The notes under the pieces were generated by a model. That model ran no database searches, was not told the DNA's origin, and worked only from the letters and a program-made list of their open reading frames with translations. 64,000 nt of DNA from Conus ventricosus (lineage: Eukaryota; Mollusca; Gastropoda; Neogastropoda; Conidae), in NCBI GenBank assembly GCA_018398815.1, contig CM031601.1, positions 34,204,475 to 34,268,474 on the forward strand, read 5' to 3'. This document shows, one piece after another, positions 11,105-21,600 of the stretch. The stretch's first letter is position 1; each line of letters starts with the position of its first letter. Both the position numbers and the translations under genes were made by a program.

Positions 11105-12216
11105 TTAAATATCAACGGTCTTTGGGCTTTGAACCTCGGGGATTGGATGACTTAATCTTGGGGGGTCATCTTGGTTGTTTACTGCTTGGAATATTACAGG
11201 CTCAGAATTTATTTCGTTTTTTCCAACCTTCTGTTCATTGCCTGCCTTAAGGATTTCATTATTGTAGTTTATTATTGTACCTATCTGGAGTCTAAGGTCA
11301 GAAGGCAGCATGTATAAACCAGTGCCAACAGCAAAGTCTACTTTCGATCTTGCGTATTGTAAAACATTTTGGTACTTTTTATACTCGAAGATAAATCAAC
11401 TGTAGAATTAATAGCATCCTCTAAATTTGCTAAGTATTGTTTTTGTGCGTCAAGCCAGTAGAAGGACCTGTTATGCTCGATCTCGTTTGTGCTTGCGAAC
11501 CTAGCAAAACACCAAACGTAAGTACGAATAGAGTCGTTTATTTGTTCTATTCCTGCTTTAGTTAGGCCCTTAGAAGTGTCTAAGATAAATGTTGTCCATG
11601 CTGTTTTATGCTCTTGCTCTATGGACCGAGGTGAACAGCTGTGCCTGAAGAGAAAGATGTGTAAGGAGGATTCCCAGTCATAGTTGTACTTTCTGTGCAA
11701 CCCCAAAAATAAGGGTGCCTAGACCATGATTAAGATCCAACTTTTGTCTAAAGTCTGTCTTAACATTAATATTGAATTCGTTACAGATCCTTTCAAAAGC
11801 CTTCATGTCTATTCGGTTGCTGAATGGATTAAACGTTTTGTCATTTGGTAATGGTGCTTGCAGTTCAGTCAAAATACGTCTGAAGGTGTAATAGAATGAA
11901 ATCTATACACTGACCTCACCAAAGGATTAGGATGATTTAAATGATCAGCATACGATACTCCACATCCAGTTGATGCGCAAAACACAGCAAAGTTTAACTG
12001 GTTCTGATAAAACTGCATCGGATGACTGAACCACACTTTTGGGATGTAGTCTTTTTTAATAGGGGGGTTAAGATATCTGCTTAATGGAGTACTCACCTTT
12101 TTATGAAAAGTGTCAGTCTGGGTCACAGAAATGACAAGAGTATCAGTTGTTATATTTTTAAGATTGTAGTGCGGCCCCACAGAATATTTTGCATCAGTAT
12201 ATTTAAACGCACTCAT
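11105..12216 (-). pseudogene. Conserved virus-like protein, probable minor virion component (frameshifted)
   Basis: Starts MSAFKYTDAKYSVGPHYNLK at 12216, 18 bp from the divergent gene at 12235. Blocks in order: VSTPLSRYLNPPIKKDYIPK, VWFSHPMQFYQNQLNFAVFC and GCGVSYADHLNHPNP (12216-11875, one frame), then LTELQAPLPNDKTFNPFSNR (11872 on), AWTTFILDTSKGLTKAGIEQ, NDSIRTYVW and DAQKQYLANLEDAINS (to about 11400), then LYMLPSDLRLQIG (11311) and a stop at 11105. Breaks near 11880, 11700 and 11350 kill it. The blocks match an uncharacterised protein I recall as always adjacent to this capsid family. Exact role unknown. Confidence 0.7.
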
Positions 12217-12234
12217 TTTTATTTCGTTTAAAAA
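12217..12234. promoter_or_regulatory. 18-bp divergent spacer between two viral genes
   Basis: Only 18 bp, T-rich then A-rich, separate the ATG at 12216 (leftward) and the ATG at 12235 (rightward). If both were transcribed, they must share a promoter that overlaps the coding ends. Inference from geometry. Confidence 0.3.
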
Positions 12235-12930
12235 ATGTTTGTAACAATAACAACTCAAGACCGTCCTTCGTTTTTAGAACATGCTATTGATAACAATTGT
12301 GGAACCAAAATGGTCGCACTCCATGAAATATTTTACAAAGTCGTATGGTTTAATATAAGTAAAGCCAGGGAGAATAATAAGATTAAAAAATATGACAGGG
12401 GAAGAAACTTAGTTAGCCAGTTAACAATACCTGATGGTTATTACGGGTTTTGCTCACTAAAAGAAGCATTGAGTAACTTTGACATCACTCTCAAACTTAA
12501 CAATGCAAATCTAAAAACAATATTAACATTCAAACCTGAAGAAGCAGGTTACTATTTTGATAAAGAGCTAGCTAAAATGTTAGGCTTTGGAGCTGACACT
12601 CAGGACACTCAAAGATTTATTGTTACACCAGACAAAACTACTTATGAGGGGGAAAGTCCACTCGATCTTGCATTACATTCATTACTCTATGTTCATTTAG
12701 ATGAGCTGAGCACTGATGAAAACTTATATGATGGAAGGCCCTCAACTGTTCTAAGAGCTCTTCCGTCGGGGAAAGCTGCATATTGCGATTATGAAATTAT
12801 ACAATTCCCTAATTTACAGTTTAAAAGATTAGTTTGTGGGAGGGTCGGATCATTTAATATAAAAATTGCAGACAAAACAGGGAAACTCGTGAAATGTGAT
12901 AACCTGCACATTGTTTTAGAAATAAAATAA
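12235..12930 (+). CDS. Conserved 231-aa virus-like protein, intact frame
   Basis: An uninterrupted frame from MFVTITTQDRPSFLEHAIDN to a stop at 12930. Central blocks LTIPDGYYGFCSLKEAL and LAKMLGFGADTQ, and a later block VHLDELSTDENLYDGRPSTV followed by PNLQFKRLVCG, match a family of uncharacterised proteins that I recall with the same capsid and ATPase in Hydra-type Polinton-like elements. The pattern of alternating beta strands with no catalytic motif suggests a structural virion protein, but that is inference. It lies 19 bp before the next gene on the same strand. Intactness contrasts with its decayed neighbours. Confidence 0.7.
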   Translation: MFVTITTQDRPSFLEHAIDNNCGTKMVALHEIFYKVVWFNISKARENNKIKKYDRGRNLVSQLTIPDGYYGFCSLKEALSNFDITLKLNNANLKTILTFKPEEAGYYFDKELAKMLGFGADTQDTQRFIVTPDKTTYEGESPLDLALHSLLYVHLDELSTDENLYDGRPSTVLRALPSGKAAYCDYEIIQFPNLQFKRLVCGRVGSFNIKIADKTGKLVKCDNLHIVLEIK

Positions 12931-12949
12931 TAAGTTGTACTAAAAAATA

Positions 12950-13769
12950 ATGTCGCGGGGGCCAGAAGAACCGGGAGTTACATTGGCGCCTGTAAGGTGT
13001 ATAACTTTAGAATTAAAAGACCTTGCAGACGTTGCGGACTTTGAACAGAACGGTGAGATAGGCACTTTGTATGGTTTTGAGTACACTAAAGATGGTGATT
13101 ATAAACGCAAAGAGGTTGGCGACAACAAAAGGTTTCCTAAACTAGAACAACTACGCAATGTAGAAGCAAATAATGCTGGCCAGTATGAATATAAAATAGT
13201 TCGAAAACCTGACAGCAAATGGCACTTAGAACCATATTTAGAATGGGACATAAAATTTGAATTCATAAGCCCATTTACATTTTTTAACCATCAAAAAAAT
13301 TTCAGAAAAGCATTCAACTCTGGCCCTTTACATGTAAGTCTTATGCCAGAGGACAATAGTCGGAAAGAGATTGAAATAAAGCCATATGGGAATAAACAGT
13401 ACATCCTCCACAGAAAAGAAACGGTTTTTAAAGGAAGCTTCTACAAAATTACAGTTCATTCCACAAATGAAATTAGGAGACACGTTCACAATGATATTTG
13501 AAATTTCTGTCTTAAAAGATAAGGAGAGGGATGGGGTTGTGGGCGTTAGTGACGTCCTTTTTAAAGGAATTCTAATTAGCTGGCAAAACTTAGACGTTGA
13601 CAGTCTTAAAGTTACTGTCGTCATTCTTCACAATGGTGAGGATATTAAGGTCATAACAACAAGCAAAAAAATCAATATTAGTCTAAATAGAAACAATCTT
13701 ACAGCACTGAATTGGATTAATCTTACACATTTAGACCTTATAGGATTTTATATACTGAACAAGTTTTGA
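12950..13769 (+). pseudogene. Virus-like hypothetical protein with one frameshift
   Basis: The first frame runs from MSRGPEEPGVTLAPVRCITL (12950) to 13501. The product then appears to continue in another frame through FEISVLKDKERDGVVGVSDV and SWQNLDVDSLKVTVVILHNG to a stop at 13769. The switch is needed near 13440-13490, giving about 270 residues in total. I do not recognise the family. Its place between a virion-type gene and the packaging ATPase on the same strand suggests a structural or assembly role. Confidence 0.5.
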
Positions 13770-13823
13770 CAGAGAGCATGATAAAAACAATAACTGGATT
13801 AGATTAAATTCTAGTATAAAACT

Positions 13824-14435
13824 ATGGAGCAGTTAAACTTTATGACAAAAACCCCTCATTGTTCATTGATTTGTGGGCAGACTGGTTGCGGAAAAACAAT
13901 ATTTGTCCTCGACCTATTACAAACAGTTTATCGCTATAATTTTGATCATATTGTGATTTTCTGCCCAACACTTAAATGGAACAAAGCATATCATGATAGA
14001 AGGTTTATATGGACAGATGATGAAATATATTTAGTTAATCCTAGCAATAAACTGAGTGAGTGTTTAGAACAGTTTTATAAACTGTTTGAAGGAACGCAGA
14101 CACTATTTATTATAGATGACTGTTCGGCAGAAAGAGACATAGTTAAAAAGAGAAACACTTTGTCAAAACTAGCCTTCAGTGGAAGACATGCTAGGATAAG
14201 TGTGTGGATTTTATGTCAAAAATATAACTCAGTTTTAAAAGACTTTAGAGAACAGTTAAAGACTGTAGTGTTATTTCACATGAAAGACAGAGACTCATTT
14301 GAAGAATGTTTGCGCGAAAATGATGTTATTGAAAATGATCAGGAAAAACAAAGGATTAAGCAAAAACTAAAATCTAAAAAATTTAGTAAATTAGTATTAA
14401 AAACGGATAATCCTACACAGTATGTATGTTTGTAG
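13824..14435 (+). CDS. A32-type genome-packaging ATPase of the virus-like element, intact frame
   Basis: FtsK/HerA-superfamily motor that would pump DNA into the capsid. 203 residues. Walker A is GQTGCGKT near residues 18-25, followed by IVIFCPTLKWNKAYHDR. Walker B is LFIIDDCS near residue 97. A sensor-like SGRHARISVWILCQKYNSV segment follows, and then a KLVLKTDNPTQYV C-terminus. The length and motif order fit packaging ATPases of Polinton-like viruses, which are typically 200-250 residues. It is intact although the capsid and polymerase genes are not. LINE 4 begins about 35-85 bp downstream. Confidence 0.82.
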   Translation: MEQLNFMTKTPHCSLICGQTGCGKTIFVLDLLQTVYRYNFDHIVIFCPTLKWNKAYHDRRFIWTDDEIYLVNPSNKLSECLEQFYKLFEGTQTLFIIDDCSAERDIVKKRNTLSKLAFSGRHARISVWILCQKYNSVLKDFREQLKTVVLFHMKDRDSFEECLRENDVIENDQEKQRIKQKLKSKKFSKLVLKTDNPTQYVCL

Positions 14436-14470
14436 GCCGTTATTTTTTGGTTATTAAAGTCTTACTTGTC

Positions 14471-14559
14471 AGAGAACAGCATTTTACCAAATCCTGGGTC
14501 ACTTCGTCCGAAACTGGTTGAGGACGAAGTGAGCCAGGATTGGTAAAATGCTGTTCTCT
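14471..14559. repeat. Near-perfect 38-39-bp inverted repeat with 12-bp loop at the LINE 4 5' junction
   Basis: Arms 14471-14509 and 14522-14559 are reverse complements, apart from one mismatch and one extra base. The loop is 14510-14521. The right arm reads in the direction of LINE 4 (DEVSQDW, then the ORF1 frame after a stop), so the left arm looks like an inverted copy of the element's own 5' sequence. That is the kind of scar left by template switching at insertion. Confidence 0.7.
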
Positions 14560-17500
14560 GTAGGATACCAGACAAGCTTGAGGAAACTGTGAGGAAAATT
14601 GTACGTGAAGAGTTGAGAACTGAAGGAGTAGAAGAGAAGATACAGAAACTTGAGAGCATGAAGGAGATAATGGAAAGCACGAAAGTGGAGTCCCTGGAAG
14701 AAAGATGCAAGCAGCTAGAGACAGTAAATAAGTTCATGGATGAAAAGGCTAAGGAGCATCAGATGGAGACTGAAGACAGAGCAAGAAGACAGAAGAACTT
14801 GGTTGTGTTTAATGTTCCAGAAAGCACTGCAGAAGAGGGTTCAGACAAGAAGAAAGAAGACTGGAATAAGATTGAACAGATCGTCGATGAGATAGGAGTG
14901 ACTATCCCACCTATTGACATGAGGAGGCTGTTCAGCAGAAAAGACAGAGGAGGAAAGAAGAAGCTTGAAGGAACACAGCTACAAGCCACAAAAACTATGA
15001 GAAAGAAAAGTCTGAGGGAGCACAAGCAAAGGGACACAATAAGTCATGTAAACCAATTCTGTTGAGATTCGAAAACCAAGGAGCAAGGGATGAGATGCTG
15101 AGAAAATTTATTGCAGCCAAGAAAGACGCTGATGAAGATGACCGTGAAGGAGAAGAGGGAAGGCTCTACCTGACAGTTGGTATGAGGAGGGACATGACAC
15201 AGCAAGAGAAAAGAGAAGACAGAGAATTGTATCAGGAACTTAAGAACAAGAAAGAGGAGTCAAAAAAACTCGAAGGACGAGTATGCTCGCTGGGTGAGAA
15301 GGAACGGCCGAGTCGTCAACATTGGAAGGTACCCGCGCGGGTGGCAGGAGCAGAAGGGGCAGTAAAAGAGTAAACCCATGCAACTCAAGATTGCAAATAG
15401 TTTTAAACACCAGTTCTTCTTCTTGTTTTTCTTCAAACTTTCGTTCAAAATTATGTGTAGAAAATTTTGAAAACTGTACTTGTTTGTATACCAACGTTGA
15501 TCAACTTATGAATAAAAGAAACGAACTTTCAGTTGTGGTAGAAATATACAAGCCAGACATTATTGAATCACTGAGGTCAAGCCCAAGAATGCGAGATATG
15601 TTATACAGGACAGTGAGCTATCTATGGATGATTATGAAATGTATCATAACTTAGAAGAGGAAGGACGAGGTATACTCCTGTATGTTCGTCACACCCTGAA
15701 GCCTTCATTATGCGATGACATAGACAGCACCTATACTGAGAAAGTATTTGTGGAATGTAAGCTGAAAAATGGAGAAAGCCTACTCATTGGACTCGTATAG
15801 GTGTGAACAAAGCCCAGTAGACAACGCTGCTAGACTGAACAACCTTTTTGATACTATATCCCAAAGGAGGGCCACACACAAGCTGATCATGGGGGATTTT
15901 AACTTTCCACAAATCGATTGGAACACTGAAACAAGTACAGTCGGTGAAGGCCACATAGCAACAAAGTTTTTGAATACCACGAAGGATGCATTATTCATTC
16001 AGCACCAGAAGACTCCAACCCGTTACAGAGAAGGCCAGAAAGCTAACACTCTGGATCTGATTTTCACAAACACTGAAGAACTAATCACTGACTTGAGAGT
16101 TGAAGCAGCTATTGGAAAGAGTGATCATGTTTGCCTGGTGATGAGGTCATCCCTAGAAGCAGGTGAAACACCTAGAAAAACACTAAAGAACTTCAGAAAA
16201 CAAATGTTGAGACACTGATAGAGCAGCTGGGAAGCGTTGAGTGGGAGACTGAACTGAAAGATAAAAGTGTAAACGACTCATGGAACTTTATCAAGAGAAC
16301 ATTGTGAAAGCAGTGGAGAAATCGACACCGCTGGTAAGAACATCAGGAAGAAAAGGGAAACCATGGATGAACCCAAATACTTTGTCATCTGTAAAAACAA
16401 AACACCAGCTATTTAGAAAGTGTAATCAAAGTGACAACGATGAGGATAAAAAGGCCTACACAAGAGTAAACAACAGAGCGAGGAAAGACTGCCGCCATGC
16501 AAACAGAAAATATGAAGAGAAAGTAGCTGCAGAGTCTAAAATGAATCCGAAGGTCTTCTATAATTACACTAACTCTAAGTTGAAAAATAAGACAGGAATT
16601 GCAGACCTAAAGAAGAGTGATGGCACGAAAACCGAAACGGATGAGGAGAAGCCGGAGCTGCTAAACAACTTTTTTCAGAGTGTTTTTACTGTTGAGGATC
16701 CAGGACCACTCCCTGAATTTGAAAGATATGAGTATGTAAGTGAACTTGAAGACTTTGAAATAACAACAGAATCAGTCAAAAAGATACTTACTAAGTTGGA
16801 CAAGAACAAGGCATCCGGTCCAGATGGCATCCCACCCAGTATCCTAGCACAGGCAGCAGAAGAATTAGCCCAACCAATAACCATGCTGTTCAGAAAGTCA
16901 CTTGATAAAGGTCAGCTCCCGAAGGAATGGAAAATGGCGTTTGTGTCCCCAATATTTAAGAAGGGAAGCAAGGCTGTAGCGAACAACTACCGTCCTGTGA
17001 GTTTGACTTGTGTAGTGTGCAAGATTATGGAGAAAATGGTGAGAGGGCAAATTCTGGACCACCTGATCAGAAACGAGTGATATCAGAGCATCAACATGGA
17101 TTTGTGCCAGGACGTTCCTGTACCACGCAACTGCTTGAAGCCCTAGGTTCATGGACGAGTACACTGGAAGAGGGGGGCTCATTGATGTGGTCTATATGGA
17201 TTATCAGAAGGCCTTTGACTCTGTCCCACACAGGAGGCTTGTACAGAAACTGTCTGCAAGTGGAGTTAAAGGTAAAGTCCTAGACTCGCTGGATAGCAGA
17301 TTTCTAAGTAACAGGAGACAAAAAGTCGTCATCACAACGGAGCCAGTTCATCAGAAGGCAATGTGACAAGTGGTATTCCACAAGGATCTGTGCTTGGGCC
17401 GATGCTGTTTGTTATACATAAATGACTTGCCTAGAGGGTTGAAGACTACTGCCAAGATGTTTGCAGACGATACAAAGCTTTATGTGAGAAGTGATACTGA

Positions 17501-18425
17501 AAACGGTCCGACAGATCTCCAGGACGACTTGAACAACTTGCAAGAATGGTCCAACAAATGGCTACTGCGTTTTCACCCAGACAAATGCTGTGTTTTGAAG
17601 ATTGGCCGGAACAATGAAAATGAGTATTACATGGGGAAAGAGTCGGATGGCAACAAAAAAGAGTGAGACTAAAAGAAACTGAAAAGGAAAAAGACTTGGG
17701 CGTTGTAGTGGATAATAAACTCTCGTTCAAAGAGCAGGTTGCTCAGACCACATCAAGGGCCAAAAGAATGGTTGGACTTATACGCCGATCTTTTGATTAT
17801 CTGTCCGAGAGAACTTTTGTACATTTGTTCAAGAGCATGGTCAGGCCACTGTTGGAATATGGTCACAGTGTCTGGCAACCACATTCCAAAGGTCTATGTA
17901 GTGACATTGAGGATGTGCAACGTCGTGCAACAAAAACACTGAGCCATCTCAAAGACAAACCCTACCCTGATAGATTGAAAATTTTGAAGCTTCCGAGTCT
18001 TGAGCACCGCCGTCTTCGGGGTGATATGATTGAAACTTATAAGTACCTCAGTGGAATGTACAACACCCATGAACTTATGTTTGAAAAGGACCATAAAAGC
18101 CAGTTAAGAGGAAATTCAATGAAGCTGAAGAAAAGCAGAAGTAAATTAGCAGTTAGAGCAAATTTTTTCTCGAATAGGATCAACAATACTTGGAACAATC
18201 TCCCAGAGTCAGTGGTTTCTGCGCCATCAGTGGATGCTTTCAAGAGAAGACTGGATGAACATTGGAAAAATCTACCATCATTGTACAACCCTATTTGCCA
18301 AGAATAACTTCTGGAAAACTGAGCTTGCACGCAATGCTAGAAATCAAAGTTAGAATTAGATAGACGAATAGGCTCTTTAAAAGTAGAGCCTCAATCGCTC
18401 TTATTACTATACTATACTATACTAT
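14522..18425 (+). mobile_element. LINE 4: nearly full-length CR1-like element with ORF1, endonuclease and RT (inactive)
   Basis: ORF1 (14589-15370, frameshifted) has a charged coiled-coil N-terminus, then QKNLVVFNVPES and DMRRLFSR, typical of CR1-group ORF1 RNA-binding proteins. The endonuclease part (15480-16218) shows LYTNVDQLMNKRNEL, KLIMGDFNFPQIDWN and GKSDHVCLVMRS. RT (16280-18307) has KASGPDGIPPSILAQ, NNYRPVSLTCVVCKIMEKM, HGFVPGRSCTTQLLEAL, DYQKAFDSVPHRRLV, FADDTKLYV (17459) and a LINE C-terminus ending at 18307. Frame changes near 15062, 15650, 16210, 17080, 17370 and 17665 inactivate it. The 3' end has an aggctctt/agagcct hairpin (18369-18390) and a (TACTA)n tail ending near 18425. 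Confidence 0.85.
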
Positions 18426-18446
18426 GACGCGGTACAGGCAGATGAT

Positions 18447-21236
18447 GTTCTGGATCTGGATCTGGATTGGTACATCGCTAACATCCATTTACTGGCATAG
18501 GCGCGACGGTAGGGGGTGCGCAGCGTGATGATATTATCGGCTTCTGGCTTTTGCCAGAGCCGACTTCACAGAATCACAGAAATGTATGGCTATAGGCTAA
18601 TAGCCTTTTGCCCTCATAATCAGTATCCGTTTATGTGCTTTTGGATCACTTTCTTGTGAAAGTCCCAATGGCTTAAGTCAGGCATAGTGTATACTACATT
18701 TATCATCATCTTAATAAAGATCCAACTCAGTGGAAAATACCTGGTCTTTAAACTTTTTGTCAATTTGATTTTTAAATGCGTTTACTGATGGCGCGTTGAT
18801 AGTGTCATCGGAAAGGTTATTCCACAGATTAATGATACGGTTAGTAAAAAATTTGCGAAACTGGTTAGTTGCAAAATTAGTTTTGGTTATTTTGAAGTTA
18901 TGTCCTCGAGTCTTTTCATAGTTAGCCATAGTGAACAAGGAAGAGGTGGTGCAAGGATCATAAATATTGTGCATAATTTTGTATACTTCAATGAGATCAC
19001 CTCTTAGTCTTCTGAATTCTAGGCTAGGCAACCTAAACAGAGTTAGGCGCTCCTCATAACTAAGATCACGAGTACTCGTTCTAGTTATACACTTGGTAAA
19101 TCTTCGTTGAACACCTTCAATCATATTTAGATCTATATGTTTTTTAAGATAGGGGCACCATACTGAGTTTCCATATTCAATAATTGGTCTAACTAGAGCT
19201 TTGAACAATGGAATCATAATTTCAGGAGATTTATTGTAATAGTCCTCACAAGAAGACCAGCCATTTGATTACCTTTTTTCACAATGTTGTTTATATGAGT
19301 CTCAAAGTTCAAATCTGGGTCCATGGTGACACCTAAATCCTTCTCAGCAATAGTACTTTCCAGTGTTCTATTAACCCCATTTTCCAGTGTACTGATAGTG
19401 TGGATTATTCTTTCCAAGGTGCAGAACTTTGCATTTCTCGCTATTAAACTGCAATAGCCAAGTATTTGTCCATTTCACTAGATTGTGTATACACAATTGT
19501 AAATGATCTCTGTCTTCAATATTTCGGATGGCAGAGTAAGCCTTGGTGTCGTCTGCAAAGATTTTTACTTTACAATCTACCTCCTCAGGCATATCATTTA
19601 TAAAGTATATGAACAAGGTCGGTCCGAGAACACTACCTTGTGGTACTCCACTAGTCACGTTGACCTTCGATGATTTACTACTGTTTACATTTACAAACTG
19701 TGATCTTCCTTTTAAGAAATCTCTGATCCACAATAGTAACTTGCCTTTTATACCGTAGCCTCCCAGTTTATTTATCAGTCTTTGGTGTGGAACTATATCA
19801 AATGCTTTCCTCAAGTCTAGGTAGACTGCGTCAACTGGTATTTTCTCATCCAATGTAACTAATCTTGTAAAGTAACAAGTAGTTGTGTAACACATGAACG
19901 CCCCGTGGTAAATCCAAATTGTTCTCTAGATAACAGGTCATGTTTGGTTAAGTGCTGGCAAAGAGCGTCTCGAATAAAACCCTCGAAAACTTTACAGACA
20001 ACAGATGTTAGGCTGACTGGACGGTAGTTTCCTGCTGAGTTCTTGTTTCCTTTCTTAAAAATAGGACGTACTTCTGCTTCTTTCCAATCTTTCGGTATTA
20101 CACCCTTTTCTTGTGTTCTATCGAATAATGTCTTCAATGGGTAAGCGATGACGTTAGCCAGCTCCTTCAGTACTCTTGGGTGAATCTCGTCAGGTCCTGG
20201 GGACTTCGATGGGTTTAAATTCTTTAATGTTTTTTCCATCTGGTCGGTTGTGATCTCCACTTTTGTTAATTCTGTAACCTCTTTTTTACATGAAAACTCT
20301 GGAACGTTTATGTTACTTTCCTCAGTAAAAACACTGGCAAAGAAGCTGTTTAGTACACTTGCTTTTTCAGAATCATTTTGTGTTAAGGTACCATCTTCCT
20401 TTAGTAAATTAGCTATCGATTCTTTTGGTATGGTTTTACTCGTAACATAACGGAAAAATCCTTTTGGGTTTTGCTTAGATTCTTTAGCCAGTTTAGCCTC
20501 CTTTGCTTTTACATTTTTCCTTGTCCCCCATGTTACTTGGTTTCTAGCTCTTGCATACAGTTTGTAGTTTTCATTTGTGGGGTATTTCTTGTACCTTTTG
20601 AAGGCTCTGCGCTTAAGGTGAATTTTATCTAAGAGAGATTGGGGAATGGGGTCTCGTCTTGGTTTGTTGGTTGGTCCTTGTTTAAAAGACTTTTTAGGAA
20701 TAAATTTGTCCATTGACTTAATAAGTACATTATGAATAATCTCCCAAATTTCATCCACTGGTGCTTCATTGGTCAAAAGGCCATTCCAATTTATCTCTCC
20801 TACATGTTTCCTCATGCCTTCGTAATCTCCTTTATCCAGTTGATACTTCACAGAGTGACCAGATTCAGAGTATTCCTTTCTGACTTGAACATCGAAGTAA
20901 AGAGCTGAGTGGTGGCTTTTCCCCAGTGGGGGCCAATGCTCCAGATTGATGACATCCTCATGCGAGTTTGTAAGCAATAAGTCTAACACATTGGGTGTTT
21001 GTAAACCTCTGTAATGAGTAGGTTCAGAAGTCATTTGGGTGATGTAATTTTGCTGTACACACTCCAAAAATTTCGTAGCTGGGTGATCCTCGTTCTTACA
21101 ACTTACTGCATTTCTCCAGTCAATTTCTGGATAGTTAAAGTCTCCTGTGATAATAATGTTGTTTTTAAAAATGCTAAATACATAATTTATTAGTTTAGTT
21201 AAATTAGAGTGGTCCTCGTACTCAGAATTGGGATGA
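18447..21236 (-). mobile_element. LINE 5: CR1-like element, endonuclease to 3' end (minus strand)
   Basis: The frame 21067-19859 covers the end of the endonuclease (preceded by IITGDFNYPEIDW near 21145; LGKSHHSALYFDV near 20900), then NPSKSPGPDEIHPRVLKELA, GNYRPVSLTSVVCKVFEGFI and FGFTTGRSCVTQLL. It continues in a second frame, DLRKAFDIVPHQRLI (19830) to SGVPQGSVLGPTLFIYFIND and FADDTKAYS (19560), and then the C-terminal SVWCPYLKKHIDLNMIE to NNLSDDTINAPSVNAFKNQI, with a stop at 18711. Frame changes near 19880, 19390 and 19215. The 3' UTR carries a cggct...agccg hairpin (18538-18561) and a (ATCCAG)n tail at 18447-18465. 5'-truncated in the endonuclease domain. Confidence 0.83.
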
Positions 21237-21289
21237 GGTGTTCGTTACTGCCAGGTAATGATACTCTGCAGAAAACCGAAGGAGAAAAG

Positions 21290-21600
21290 ATTTTTTCAAT
21301 TTCCGTTATTCTTGAAGCTGTCGACTGACTTTTGGTGGACAATGTTATCGTCGAGGTGGTTCCACTCAGTCTTTTGGAAGTATGAGTTACGGTACTGATC
21401 GGTGTGTGTTTCAGGAATGCAGTAGCACCTATCATTGTTTCGTATGTAGTTCTCCACTGGGTTTTGTGTCAGGTACGTTCTGTTGTCTCTGGTGGAGCGG
21501 ATGCGTCGTCCTGGTTTCTGAGGTGTGATGAAGTCACTCGGGGTGATTGCTGGCACCAGACGCTCAACCACCCTGTAAAAGAATCCTAGCCGTAGTTGAA
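21290..21600 (-). mobile_element. Fragment of a LINE C-terminal domain (minus strand)
   Basis: The minus frame reads RVVERLVPAITPSDFITPQK, IRSTRDNRTYLTQNPVENYI and then EWNHLDDNIVHQKSVDSFKN, the usual end of a non-LTR RT C-terminal domain. No RT core is attached. It abuts LINE 6 in the opposite orientation at about 21601. Confidence 0.6.
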
